DNA from: Hydrogenophaga sp. PBL-H3
Lineage (GTDB): Bacteria > Pseudomonadota > Gammaproteobacteria > Burkholderiales > Burkholderiaceae_C
Assembly (NCBI RefSeq): GCF_010104355.1
Contig: NZ_CP044972.1
Location: 4,020,001-4,084,000 of the forward strand
DNA length: 64,000 nucleotides
Reading direction: 5' to 3'
A model generated the notes under the pieces. The model did not search any database. It saw only the letters and a list, made by a program, of their open reading frames with translations, and was not told the origin of the DNA. Each line of letters starts with the position of its first letter. Position 1 is the first letter of the stretch. The position numbers were made by a program, and so were the translations under genes. Positions 35,354 to 47,047 of the stretch are shown one piece after another.

Positions 35354-36162
35354 GCGAAGCGCCCGACACCTCGTTCGTGCCCGAACTCGATGCGCGCCAG
35401 CGCGCCATGCTGGCCGAAATGGGCGTGCGGGTGTGGGCGCCCAAAACGCAAGCGGTGACCCTGCAGAGCACGGCAACCCCGGCCGCTCCATCCATCGCGG
35501 CGTTGGCCACTCCACCGGCCGCGCCTGCGCCCGTCGCCCAACCCGCCGTCGCACGAACAACCCCGCCAGAAGCTGCAAGACCGGTCAGCCCTGTGGCCAC
35601 GCTGGACTGGCCCGCCCTGCGCGAAGCCGTGGCCGGGTGCCAGGCCTGCGGTTTGTGCCAGGGCCGCACCAACACCGTGTTTGGCGTGGGCGACGAACAC
35701 GCCGACTGGATGGTGGTGGGCGAAGCCCCGGGCGAGAACGAAGACCTGCGGGGCGAACCCTTCGTGGGTGCCGCCGGCCAGTTGCTCGACAACATGCTCA
35801 AGGCCGTGGGCCGCAGCCGCACCGGCACTGGCGCACAGGGCGCCTTCATTGCCAACGTGCTCAAGTGCCGCCCGCCCGCCAACCGCAACCCGCAGCCCGA
35901 CGAAGTCGCCCGGTGCGAGCCGTACCTGGCGCGCCAGGTGGCGCTGGTGAAACCCAAGGTGATCGTGGCCATGGGCCGCTTCGCCGTGCAGGCCCTGCTC
36001 AAGACAAACGAGCCCATCGGCCGCCTTCGCGGGCAGATGCACCACTACGAAGGCGTGCCCGTGATCGTGACCTACCACCCGGCCTATTTGCTGCGCACGC
36101 CCACCGACAAGGGCAAGGCCTGGGCCGACCTGTGTCTGGCGATGGCGCAGTTGCCAGGCTGA
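35350..36162 (+). CDS. Uracil-DNA glycosylase, family 4 (iron-sulphur)
   Basis: A 270-residue DNA repair enzyme that removes uracil from DNA. The catalytic segment GEAPGENEDLRGEPFVG and AAGQLLDNML are typical of type 4/5 glycosylases, with VTYHPAYLLR at the C-terminal end. Cys97 and Cys100 (CQACGLC) with Cys173 and Cys189 (LKCRPPAN and EVARCEPYL) are the expected 4Fe-4S ligands. The first 85 residues are an Ala/Pro-rich extension. The GTG start overlaps the rimI stop. It ends just before the tandem repeats at 36167. Confidence 0.92.
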   Translation: MSEAPDTSFVPELDARQRAMLAEMGVRVWAPKTQAVTLQSTATPAAPSIAALATPPAAPAPVAQPAVARTTPPEAARPVSPVATLDWPALREAVAGCQACGLCQGRTNTVFGVGDEHADWMVVGEAPGENEDLRGEPFVGAAGQLLDNMLKAVGRSRTGTGAQGAFIANVLKCRPPANRNPQPDEVARCEPYLARQVALVKPKVIVAMGRFAVQALLKTNEPIGRLRGQMHHYEGVPVIVTYHPAYLLRTPTDKGKAWADLCLAMAQLPG

Positions 36163-36166
36163 TCGG

Positions 36167-36317
36167 GGCCGCCCCAAGCCGGATCAGCCCCCTCGAGGGG
36201 CAGCGACCCGCGCAGCGGTGGCGCGTGGGGGCAACGGGTCCGGCGCAGGGCCGCCCCAAGCCGGATCAGCCCCCTCGGGGGGCAGCGACCCGCGCAGCGG
36301 CGGCGCGTGGGGGCAAC
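36167..36317. repeat. Tandem 82-base direct repeat, two copies
   Basis: Copies at about 36167-36236 and 36249-36317 are nearly identical over about 70 bases (both begin GGCCGCCCCAAGCCGGATCA) with a period of 82. Each contains a GC-rich inverted core around CCCCCTCGAGGGG. They sit between the converging UDG and EamA genes, and copy 2 covers the last codons and stop of the EamA gene. Origin unknown; similar elements are common between genes in Comamonadaceae. Confidence 0.9.
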
Positions 36318-37177
36318 AGCACACTTGCAATGGCCAACATGATCAATGCCACGGCAGCCCAGTCCTGCCAGTGCAACACCTCGTTCAGCCACCAGGCGCC
36401 GCTGAACACGCCCAGCACCGGAATGAACATCACCGACAGCGTGGACGCCACTGGCGGCAGGTCGCGCGCCATCATGAGCCAGGCCACCTGCGCAAAGGCG
36501 AACACACCCAGCGCGTTGTAGACGATCGCGCCCCAGATCGCAGGCGTGGGCGCCACCCAGGCCGCTCTCTCGAACAACACGGCGGCGGCCGTCATCCACA
36601 GCGTGGTGACGAGCGTCATCCAGAACGAGATGGCCAGTGTGGGCTGGGGCAAGGTGGTCCGGCGCAGCATCTGCGTGCCCAGTGCCCAGGCGGCCGCGGC
36701 GATGAGCATCATGGCCACGCCCAGCGGTTTGCCGGTGAGCTGGGTGAGTTCGTGCCACAGCAACAGCATCACGCCCAGCGCCGCGGCACACACGCCGCCC
36801 CAGGCACGCGCACCCAGCCGCTGCCCGAACCACCAGGCTCCGACGATGGCCGAAAACACCGGCATGGTGTAGCCCAGAATGGCTGCACGGCCGCTGGACA
36901 AGGTCTGGATGGCCAGCACCGCCAGCGTGTGCCAGACCAGCATGTTGAAGACCGTGAGCACGGCCAGTTCGCGCCAGTGTTCGCGCCCGATGCGAAACGG
37001 CACGCGCCGCCACACCAGCACCAGGCCCAGCACCGGCAAGCCGATCCACATGCTGATGGTGCGGAAGGTGAGCGCCGGAAAACCGGTCACGCCGAGTTTC
37101 ATGATGGGCCAGTTGATGCCCCACACCAGGGTCAAAAGAACCAGTAGGACGAGTTGTTGGCGCGAGAGGGCTTGCAT
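36266..37177 (-). CDS. EamA/DMT family transporter
   Basis: A 303-residue, ten-helix membrane protein with two EamA repeats. It begins LVLLVLLTLVWGINWPIMKLGVTGFPALTFRTI, the classic EamA N-terminus, and has MPVFSAIVGAWWFGQRLG and MFIPVLGVFSGAWWLNE in the two halves. The ATG at 37177 gives a family-like start. Its C-terminal residues (about LPPRAAAARVAAPRGG) are coded by the second copy of a tandem repeat, so the original end of the protein has probably been replaced. Substrate unknown. Confidence 0.87.
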   Translation of the reverse strand: MQALSRQQLVLLVLLTLVWGINWPIMKLGVTGFPALTFRTISMWIGLPVLGLVLVWRRVPFRIGREHWRELAVLTVFNMLVWHTLAVLAIQTLSSGRAAILGYTMPVFSAIVGAWWFGQRLGARAWGGVCAAALGVMLLLWHELTQLTGKPLGVAMMLIAAAAWALGTQMLRRTTLPQPTLAISFWMTLVTTLWMTAAAVLFERAAWVAPTPAIWGAIVYNALGVFAFAQVAWLMMARDLPPVASTLSVMFIPVLGVFSGAWWLNEVLHWQDWAAVALIMLAIASVLLPPRAAAARVAAPRGG

Positions 37178-37241
37178 GGGTGGCGATCTTAGTGGGAACC
37201 CTCCCCGGTACGCCATGCGGCCAGCACACCAGGCGCGCACC

Positions 37242-37247
37242 TAAAAT
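37242..37247 (+). promoter_or_regulatory. -10 element giving a leaderless pyrF transcript
   Basis: TAAAAT ends 7 bases before the pyrF ATG (37254), so the transcript would start at the start codon. There is no room for a ribosome site after the promoter. This is the same layout as at tsaB. Confidence 0.45.
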
Positions 37248-37253
37248 CCCCTC

Positions 37254-38108
37254 ATGACTTTTCTCGACATGCTGCGCGGCGCCGAGCGCCAGAACCGCTC
37301 CCTGCTCTGCGTGGGCCTCGACCCGGACCCCGCGCGCTTCCCCTCGAAGCTCCAGGGCGACGCCAGCCGCATCTTTGATTTCTGCGCGGCCATCGTCGAC
37401 GCCACGGCCGACACGGCCATCGCCTTCAAGCCCCAGATCGCCTACTTCGCCGCCCACCGTGCCGAAGACCAGCTCGAGCGCCTCATGGAGCACATGCGCC
37501 GCACCGCGCCGCACGTTCCGACGATCCTGGACGCCAAGCGCGGTGACATCGGCAGCACGGCGCAGCAGTACGCCATCGAGGCCTTCGAGCGCTACGGCGC
37601 CGACGCTGTGACGCTCTCGCCCTTCATGGGCTTCGACTCGGTGCAGCCCTACCTGCAGTACCACGGCAAGGGTGCGTTTTTGCTGTGCCGCACCTCCAAC
37701 CCGGGCGGCGACGACCTGCAGAACCAGCGCCTGGCGTCCATCGACGGTGAGCCCCTGCTCTACGAACACGTCGCGCGGCTGGCCCAGGGCCCCTGGAACC
37801 TCAACGGCCAGCTGGGCCTGGTGGTAGGCGCCACCTACCCGACCGAAATCGAGCGCGTGCGGTCCATTGCACCCACCCTGCCGCTGCTGATTCCCGGCGT
37901 GGGCGCACAGGGCGGTGACGCCGTGGCCACCGTGCGCGCGGGTCTGCGGGTGCAGGGCGACACGACCACCGGGCCGATCATCGTGAACTCGTCGCGCGCC
38001 ATCCTGTATGCCTCTGCCGGTGACGACTTCGCCGCAGCGGCCAGGCGCGTGGCGCTCCAGACCCGCGACGAACTGCAGGCGGCTGCCAGCTCACCGAGGT
38101 CCGCATGA
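37254..38108 (+). CDS. pyrF: Orotidine 5'-phosphate decarboxylase, type 2
   Basis: A 284-residue enzyme of the long PyrF subfamily that makes UMP from OMP. It has [23 protein letters not shown], the catalytic [15 protein letters not shown] (Lys/Asp pair), and [14 protein letters not shown] phosphate binding ([15 protein letters not shown]). The GST-like gene after it overlaps by four bases. Clear homology and length leave little doubt. Confidence 0.94.
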   Translation: MTFLDMLRGAERQNRSLLCVGLDPDPARFPSKLQGDASRIFDFCAAIVDATADTAIAFKPQIAYFAAHRAEDQLERLMEHMRRTAPHVPTILDAKRGDIGSTAQQYAIEAFERYGADAVTLSPFMGFDSVQPYLQYHGKGAFLLCRTSNPGGDDLQNQRLASIDGEPLLYEHVARLAQGPWNLNGQLGLVVGATYPTEIERVRSIAPTLPLLIPGVGAQGGDAVATVRAGLRVQGDTTTGPIIVNSSRAILYASAGDDFAAAARRVALQTRDELQAAASSPRSA

Positions 38109-38818
38109 TCGACCTGTACACGGCGGCCACGCCCAACGGACACAAGGTGTCCATCGCGCTCGAAGAACTCGGGCTGCCCTACACGTTGAAGGTGCTCGAC
38201 CTCTCGAAGAACGAGCAGAAGACACCGGCCTTCCTGACGATCAACCCCAACGGTCGCATACCGGCCATCGTCGACCACGAACTCGACGGCTTTGCGGTGT
38301 TCGAGTCCGGCGCCTGCCTGGTCTACCTGGCCGAGAAGACCGGCCAGTTGATGCCCACCGATGTGCGCGGCCGCTCGCTGGTGATGCAGTGGCTGATGTT
38401 CCAGATGGGTGGCATCGGGCCGATGATGGGCCAGGCCAACGTGTTCTTTCGCTACTTCCCCGAGAAGATCCCGTCGGTGATTGACCGCTACCAGGGCGAG
38501 AGCAAGCGCCTGTTCCGCGTGCTCGACGAGCGCCTGAAAGACCATGAATTCCTGGCCGGCGACTACTCCATCGCGGACATCGCCAACTGGGCCTGGGTGC
38601 GCACGCACCGGTGGTCGGGCGTGGATGTGGACGACCTGCCGCACCTGGTGCGATGGCGCGATGCGATCCGCGCACGCCCGGCGGTGCAGCGCGGCATCGA
38701 GCGCCCGGCGTCCAAGGTGGACCTCACGCGCGACGGGGACGCCGGTGCCCAGCGCTTCGCCGAAGAAGCCCGCCGCATGGTGGAAATGGGCCAGAGCCTG
38801 AAGGGCCATGCCCCATGA
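38105..38818 (+). CDS. Glutathione-dependent disulphide oxidoreductase, YfcG/YghU type
   Basis: A 237-residue GST-fold protein. It begins [20 protein letters not shown], has [17 protein letters not shown] and [15 protein letters not shown], and in the second half [18 protein letters not shown]. This is the Ure2/YfcG-YghU group, which reduces disulphides using two glutathiones and lacks ordinary conjugating activity. Its ATG overlaps the pyrF stop and its own stop overlaps the next GST gene, so the three are one transcript. Confidence 0.88.
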   Translation: MIDLYTAATPNGHKVSIALEELGLPYTLKVLDLSKNEQKTPAFLTINPNGRIPAIVDHELDGFAVFESGACLVYLAEKTGQLMPTDVRGRSLVMQWLMFQMGGIGPMMGQANVFFRYFPEKIPSVIDRYQGESKRLFRVLDERLKDHEFLAGDYSIADIANWAWVRTHRWSGVDVDDLPHLVRWRDAIRARPAVQRGIERPASKVDLTRDGDAGAQRFAEEARRMVEMGQSLKGHAP

Positions 38819-39432
38819 AGCTGTTTGTGGCGCCCCGCGCACCCAATCCCCGGCGGGTGCAGATGTTCCTCGTCGAGAAGAACATCACCGGCCTGGAGCT
38901 CGTCAACATCGACCTGAATGCGCAAGAGCACAAACAGGCCGCCTACCTCGCCAAGAGCCCGCTGGCCCGCGTGCCCGCGCTGGAGCTCGACGACGGCCGC
39001 GTGCTCACCGAAACCCGCGCCATCTGCACCTGGCTGGAGGGCATGCACCCCGAGCCCAACCTGATGGGGCGCGACGCGCAGGAGCGCGCCTTCATCGAGA
39101 TGGCCGACCGGCGCATGGAGTGGTACCTGATGCTGCCGCTGGCCAACGCCATCCGCCACACGCACCCGGGCTTGGCCCCGCTGGAGCAGCCTCAGTTTCC
39201 CGACTTCGGTCAATCGCAACTGGCCAAGGCCACAGACACGGCGGTCTGGCTCGACGGCGAGCTGCAGCGCCAGCCCTGGGTGGCCGGTGACCGCTTCACC
39301 ATCGCCGACATCACCGCGTTCTGCACGGTGGAATTCGGCAAGCTGATGCGCTTCAAGCCCGCCGATGCGGGCCTGCATGCGTTGCAGGCCTGGCGCGACA
39401 AGGTGGCCGCTCGGCCCAGCGCCGGCGCCTGA
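38815..39432 (+). CDS. Glutathione S-transferase family protein
   Basis: A 205-residue two-domain GST. The N-terminal half begins [19 protein letters not shown] and has [20 protein letters not shown] with [10 protein letters not shown] for glutathione binding; the C-terminal half has [14 protein letters not shown]. It resembles plant-zeta and bacterial GSTs that detoxify or isomerise small molecules. The start overlaps the preceding gene by four bases. It converges on the CYTH-CHAD gene, 12 bases away. Confidence 0.87.
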   Translation: MKLFVAPRAPNPRRVQMFLVEKNITGLELVNIDLNAQEHKQAAYLAKSPLARVPALELDDGRVLTETRAICTWLEGMHPEPNLMGRDAQERAFIEMADRRMEWYLMLPLANAIRHTHPGLAPLEQPQFPDFGQSQLAKATDTAVWLDGELQRQPWVAGDRFTIADITAFCTVEFGKLMRFKPADAGLHALQAWRDKVAARPSAGA

Positions 39433-39444
39433 GAGCCCGGCCCC

Positions 39445-41019
39445 TCAGCCCCAGGGCGTGGGGGTCTCTTCCAGCGAGCGCTCCATGGCGGGCAACCCGC
39501 TCAGACCGGCCTCCAGCCGGGCTTGCAGGGCCTGCTGCCAACCCACCACCCGCGCCGACACCGGTCCCGGCGGCGCCGAGGCGAGCAGGGTGTGTGCAAC
39601 GGCGAGGTCGTTGAGCTGGCCCAGCAAGGCCTGGGCTTCAGCCAGCACCGCCGTGCTGCGCGCCACGCGCTTCGGGGGCAGCACGCTGGCCAGAAACTCC
39701 TGTGCGTAGCGCAACTTCTTCAAGGCAATGCGCAAGGCGTGCCGGCCCTCGGGGCCCATGCGCCGCGCCGCGCGAGCTTGCACCCGCAAGGTGGCATGGC
39801 GCTCGCGCAAGGTGGCTTGCGCCCAATCCGCCAGCCCATGGCCAGTGTCGGCGTCACCCGCTGACCGGTCCGCCGGCTGCAGGCACAGCACCGCGCGGGT
39901 GAAAGCCAACAGGCGCAGCGCGTGTTCGCGGCTGCCCAGCGCATCGGCCGCGCGACGCCAGGCCGCTCGCCGTTGGTCCTGCACCCAGTCCAGCAGCGCC
40001 TGCGCCGAGGTGTCGGCCATCCCGGTCGAACCTGGGTCGTTGGCCATCAGTTCGGGCAACCACTCGGTGGCGAACACGTCCCAGTTGCGCGCGTCGCCCA
40101 GCTGGTTGGTCAGCGCCTTCCATTCACCGGCCCAGTGCGCGGCGAAACGCCGGGGCAGGTGTGCGCGAAAGATGCGCAAGCCGGTGCGCAGGCGCCGCAG
40201 CGCAACCCGCGCCTGGTGCACGAATTCGGGATCGGGCAGCGTGCCCTCCAGGCCGGGATGCAGCACCCCGGCCTCGTTGGCCTGCAAGTGAGTGAGACAG
40301 CTCAAGGCCGCCGCGCGGAAAGCCTGCACCGGGTGCATGCCCGCCTGCAACTGCAGCGCCGACGCTCTCACCGGCTGCAGCCGCTCCCCCATGAACAACG
40401 CGTAGCCGCGCTCGGCCTTGCTGCGGTTGGCTGGCAGCAAACGCAATGCGCTCGATGCCTGCCCGCGGGGACCCAGCGCCAGCGTGTGGGCAAGATCGAG
40501 CAGGGCGTCCACCGGGCCGTCAAGCAGTTCGAGCTCCAGCTCGAGGATGGGCTGGCGGTGGTTGCCTTGCGCATTGCCGGTGGCGATGAACCCCTGGTCC
40601 AACGCCACCTCGACCCGCGCGGGCCCGTGCTGCAGCACCCAGCTGCGCCGGGTGAAGTCGGTGCGAAACACCGGCACCAGTTGCCAGGCCACGCTGGCCA
40701 GTTGTTCGGCCAGGGCTGCGTCCTCGACGAGGCTGGCGAAATCGAAAGCGCCCGGTCGGCTGGGCGCCTCCCACTCACCGCGCTGCGACAAGCCCCCCAC
40801 CGACTGCCCGGCGGTCTTCACCGTCAGCAGCGTCTGGCGGCCCACACGGCGCTCGCGCACGGCCATGCGCTGCGCGCGCAACGCGAGGGTGGAGGTGTCG
40901 AAATAGGTGTTGTACAGGCGCTCGCGCCGGGGCACCACGGCCTTGAGCAGCGGGTGCGCCAACAGGCCGGGCAGGTCGTGCGGATGCACGTCGAGCTTGA
41001 GTTCGGTTTCTTGAGACAA
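39445..41019 (-). CDS. CYTH and CHAD domain protein
   Basis: About 524 residues if started at the TTG 41019 (SLSQETELKLD). The N-terminal CYTH domain (about 1-200) carries the ETELKLDV strand and YFDTSTLALRAQRMAVRERR and TVKTAGQ. The CHAD domain (about 230-510) is helical with many conserved His and Arg (EFVHQARVALRRLRTGLRIFR; GRHALRIALKKLRYAQEFL). CYTH binds triphosphates or polyphosphate and CHAD binds polyphosphate, so a polyphosphate granule role is likely. No in-frame ATG fits; a second TTG at 41142 is less likely because it adds 41 unusual residues. Confidence 0.85.
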   Translation of the reverse strand: MSQETELKLDVHPHDLPGLLAHPLLKAVVPRRERLYNTYFDTSTLALRAQRMAVRERRVGRQTLLTVKTAGQSVGGLSQRGEWEAPSRPGAFDFASLVEDAALAEQLASVAWQLVPVFRTDFTRRSWVLQHGPARVEVALDQGFIATGNAQGNHRQPILELELELLDGPVDALLDLAHTLALGPRGQASSALRLLPANRSKAERGYALFMGERLQPVRASALQLQAGMHPVQAFRAAALSCLTHLQANEAGVLHPGLEGTLPDPEFVHQARVALRRLRTGLRIFRAHLPRRFAAHWAGEWKALTNQLGDARNWDVFATEWLPELMANDPGSTGMADTSAQALLDWVQDQRRAAWRRAADALGSREHALRLLAFTRAVLCLQPADRSAGDADTGHGLADWAQATLRERHATLRVQARAARRMGPEGRHALRIALKKLRYAQEFLASVLPPKRVARSTAVLAEAQALLGQLNDLAVAHTLLASAPPGPVSARVVGWQQALQARLEAGLSGLPAMERSLEETPTPWG

Positions 41020-41186
41020 GGAAGTACCCGGTAAAAAAAGCGAGTGGCGGAGGGTTCGAGTCTGCCACCCGGTCGGCGGGTCGATGACCGGCGCCAGCGC
41101 CGCGACGGCCGAGCAGATGTAACTGGTCGTGCGGCAAGGCAACGAAGTAGACTGTTCCAGACCTCACAACACAAGAGACCTGCACC

Positions 41187-41738
41187 ATGAAAAATCCGTC
41201 CAGATCCGTATGGGCCTTCGCTGGCCTGAGCCTGGTGATGGCCATTGCCGCCTCCCCCGCGCTGGCCGAAAAGCCCGACCACGCCGGCGGCGGCAAACAC
41301 GACAAATGGGAGAAACAGGGCGGCAAGGGCGGCGGTAAACGCGATCGCGACGACCAGCCGCGCTACACCCAGCAAGGATCGGGCGACCGCTCCTCCAGCA
41401 ACGTCGCCGTGCAGATCAACATCGGTGGCTACTTCCAGGACAACCAGCGCGTGGCGGCCCGCGATTACTACGAGCCGCAATTCCGCGCCGGCAACTGCCC
41501 GCCCGGCCTGGCCAAGAAAAACAACGGCTGCCTGCCGCCCGGACAGGCCAAGAAGTGGCGCAAGGGCTACCGCCTGCCGTCCGACGTGGTCTATTACCCG
41601 GTGCCTGCCGACGTGTCGATCCGCCTGGGCGTGCCACCGTCGGGCTACAAATACGTGCGCGTGGCGGCCGACATCCTGCTGATTGCCGTGGGCACCAGCA
41701 TGGTGGTCGATGCCATCGAAGACCTGAGCCGCTTCTGA
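41187..41738 (+). CDS. RcnB/CigR-like exported protein
   Basis: A 183-residue protein with a signal peptide (MKNPSRSVWAFAGLSLVMAI ... ALA). The mature part begins with a Lys/Gly/Asp-rich spacer (GGGKHDKWEKQGGKGGGKRD), then NCPPGLAKKNNGCLPPGQAKKW and WRKGYRLPSDVVYYPVP with a hydrophobic end (VRVAADILLIAVGTSMVVDAI). The NCPPGLAKK/NGCLPPGQAKK pattern is that of RcnB/CigR-type periplasmic proteins. The role, metal-related or stress-related, is not settled. The outer-membrane MipA-like gene follows 10 bases later. Confidence 0.78.
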   Translation: MKNPSRSVWAFAGLSLVMAIAASPALAEKPDHAGGGKHDKWEKQGGKGGGKRDRDDQPRYTQQGSGDRSSSNVAVQINIGGYFQDNQRVAARDYYEPQFRAGNCPPGLAKKNNGCLPPGQAKKWRKGYRLPSDVVYYPVPADVSIRLGVPPSGYKYVRVAADILLIAVGTSMVVDAIEDLSRF

Positions 41739-41748
41739 GCATTCGCCC

Positions 41749-42573
41749 ATGCGAGGCTCCCGGGTCGGCATCCAGGCGGTGGCCACGCTGGCCTGGGCGC
41801 TGTCGGGTGCGGCGGGCGCTGCCGAGCCGGTGGCCCTCGAAGCCAGCCGGGACTACCTGCTCGGTGCCTCGCTCTCCAGCGGGCGCGACCCCTTCGGCAC
41901 CAGCGACCAACGCCTGAGCCTGCGCCCGATCTGGGCTTTCCAGCTCGGGCGCTTCCGCTTCGCCACCTCGGGCGCCAGCGCCTTGCTGGCGCAAGGCCGC
42001 GAGTCGGTGGACAGCGGCGTGAGCACCGTGCTCACGCGCAGCGACCTGGTTTCCCTGAGCACGTCGTTGGCCATTGACGAGGGCCGCTCCTGGCGCGGTG
42101 ACCCGGTGTACGACGGTCTGCCCCGGGTCCGTGACACGCTGCGCGGGCGCTTCACCGCTGGCGTCACGCTCAGCCCGCGCTGGAGCGCATCGCTGCGCGC
42201 ATCGCAAGACCTGCTCGGCCGCGGCGGCGGCCTGCGCCTGGATTCGGGCTTGAATTACCGCCACCCCATCTCGCCACAGACGCACTGGGACCTCTCCATC
42301 GGCACAGGCTGGGCCAACCGCACCTTCCGGCAAACGCACTACGGCATCGCGCCCGCCGCAGCTGCGGCCACGGGCCTGCAGGCCCACGACCTGGGCGCGG
42401 GCTTTGACACCGTCTCGCTGGGTTGGCGCATCACCTCCGCGCTCAACAAGCGCTGGGTGGCCTATGGCGGCTTGAACGTGTCACAGCTGCAAGGTGCCGT
42501 GGCGCGCAGCCCGCTCGCCACCCGCACCACCACCCTGGGTGCCTCGGTGGGCCTGGCCTACCGCAACGACTGA
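41749..42573 (+). CDS. MipA/OmpV family outer membrane protein
   Basis: A 274-residue exported protein. The signal peptide is about 1-24 (VATLAWALSGAAGAA). It is followed by alternating strands expected of a small beta barrel (ALEASRDYLLGASLSSGRDPF; LSLRPIWAFQLGRFRFATSG) and ends NVSQLQGAVAR with an aromatic C-terminal strand (GLAYRND). This matches the MipA/OmpV scaffold/outer-membrane family. It forms a short operon with the RcnB-like gene and ends 4 bases before the converging uvrA gene. Confidence 0.8.
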   Translation: MRGSRVGIQAVATLAWALSGAAGAAEPVALEASRDYLLGASLSSGRDPFGTSDQRLSLRPIWAFQLGRFRFATSGASALLAQGRESVDSGVSTVLTRSDLVSLSTSLAIDEGRSWRGDPVYDGLPRVRDTLRGRFTAGVTLSPRWSASLRASQDLLGRGGGLRLDSGLNYRHPISPQTHWDLSIGTGWANRTFRQTHYGIAPAAAAATGLQAHDLGAGFDTVSLGWRITSALNKRWVAYGGLNVSQLQGAVARSPLATRTTTLGASVGLAYRND

Positions 42574-42577
42574 CGCT

Positions 42578-45739
<3,162 letters not shown>

Positions 45740-45880
45740 GATAAGCCGCCCCGGGTTTTCGCGCCGGGTTGCCCGGCGCGCGCAGGCCCATCAAGCACAA
45801 TATGAGCTTTGCCCGGCGCCGCCTTGTCCTCCCTCAGCACAGCCCCTTCCGATACCCCCGCTTCACAGGCGGCCGCGCGC

Positions 45881-47047
45881 ATGACGCCGACCGAGCGGCG
45901 CACCAGCGGTGCTCTGGCGTCGATCTATGCCCTGCGCATGCTGGGCCTGTTCCTCGTGCTGCCGGTGTTCGTGCTGCAGGCCCACACCTATCCCGGTGGC
46001 GACGATCCTGCGCTGGTCGGCCTGGCCATGGGAATTTACGGCCTCACCCAGGCCCTGCTGCAGGTGCCGTTTGGCATCGCCTCCGACCGGCTGGGCCGCA
46101 AACCGGTGATCCAGGCCGGTTTGGCGCTGTTCGTGGTCGGCAGCCTGATCGCCGCCTGGGCGCCCAGCATGGTCTGGCTGGTGATCGGCCGTGCGCTGCA
46201 GGGCTCCGGCGCCATCTCGGCCGCCGTCACCGCCTTGCTGGCCGACCTCACGCGCGACGAGGTGCGCACCAAATCCATGGCCCTGGTCGGCATCAGCATC
46301 GCGCTCATGTTCGCGCTGTCGCTGGTGCTGGCGCCGCTGCTGGTGCCCCTCATTGGCCTGGCGGGCCTGTTTGCGCTCACAGCGCTGCTGGCCGCCATTG
46401 GCATGGCGGTGGTGGCCTGGGTGGTCCCCCCCGAGCCACCGGTGCAACACGCGCAGAACCGGGGCGGCCTGCGCGAGGTGCTGGGCGACAAAGAGCTGCT
46501 GCGCGTGGACCTGGGCGTGTTCGTGCTGCACGCGGTGCAGATCGCCATGTGGATGTCGGTGCCGGCCTTGCTGCTGGAGGCGGGTCTGGCCAGCGCCGAG
46601 CAGTGGAAGGTGTACCTGCCTGCGGTGCTGGCGTCCTTGCTGGTCATGGGTGGATTGCTGTTCCGGCTGGAGCGCATGGGCTACTTCCGTCAGGTCTACC
46701 TGGGTTCCATCGCGCTGATCGTGCTGGCCCAGATCGGGTTCTGGCTCAACCTGCAGTCACCCTCGTTGTGGGCGGTGGGCGCGCTGCTGTGTGTGTATTT
46801 CGTGGGCTTCAACACGCAAGAGGCCAGCCAGCCCAGCCTGGTGTCGCGCCTGGCCGAGCCACGCCAGCGCGGGGCGGCGCTGGGCGTCTACAACACGCTG
46901 ATGTCGCTGGGCATCTTTGCTGGCGGCAGCCTCGGCGGTCTGGTCATCAGGGCCTGGGGCAGCACCGGAATCTTTTTGGTGAGCGCCAGCCTGATGTTGC
47001 TGTGGATGGCGCTGGCCTGGCCGATGCGGCCAGCCCGGCGTTCCTAA
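45881..47047 (+). CDS. MFS transporter, YajR-like
   Basis: A 388-residue, twelve-helix carrier. It begins [20 protein letters not shown], has [24 protein letters not shown] (the loop 2-3 motif) and [25 protein letters not shown]. These fit the drug-efflux MFS group that includes YajR, although YajR also has a C-terminal YAM domain that is absent here. The ATG at 45881 is preferred; an in-frame TTG at 45809 would add 24 low-complexity residues. Its stop overlaps the converging CLC gene by four bases. Confidence 0.85.
   Translation: MTPTERRTSGALASIYALRMLGLFLVLPVFVLQAHTYPGGDDPALVGLAMGIYGLTQALLQVPFGIASDRLGRKPVIQAGLALFVVGSLIAAWAPSMVWLVIGRALQGSGAISAAVTALLADLTRDEVRTKSMALVGISIALMFALSLVLAPLLVPLIGLAGLFALTALLAAIGMAVVAWVVPPEPPVQHAQNRGGLREVLGDKELLRVDLGVFVLHAVQIAMWMSVPALLLEAGLASAEQWKVYLPAVLASLLVMGGLLFRLERMGYFRQVYLGSIALIVLAQIGFWLNLQSPSLWAVGALLCVYFVGFNTQEASQPSLVSRLAEPRQRGAALGVYNTLMSLGIFAGGSLGGLVIRAWGSTGIFLVSASLMLLWMALAWPMRPARRS

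Noticed and set aside
41055..41085. A tRNA T-arm-like sequence (GGGTTCGAGTC) upstream of the CYTH-CHAD start
   Set aside because: No matching acceptor, D or anticodon arms can be formed around it; chance or a very decayed remnant.
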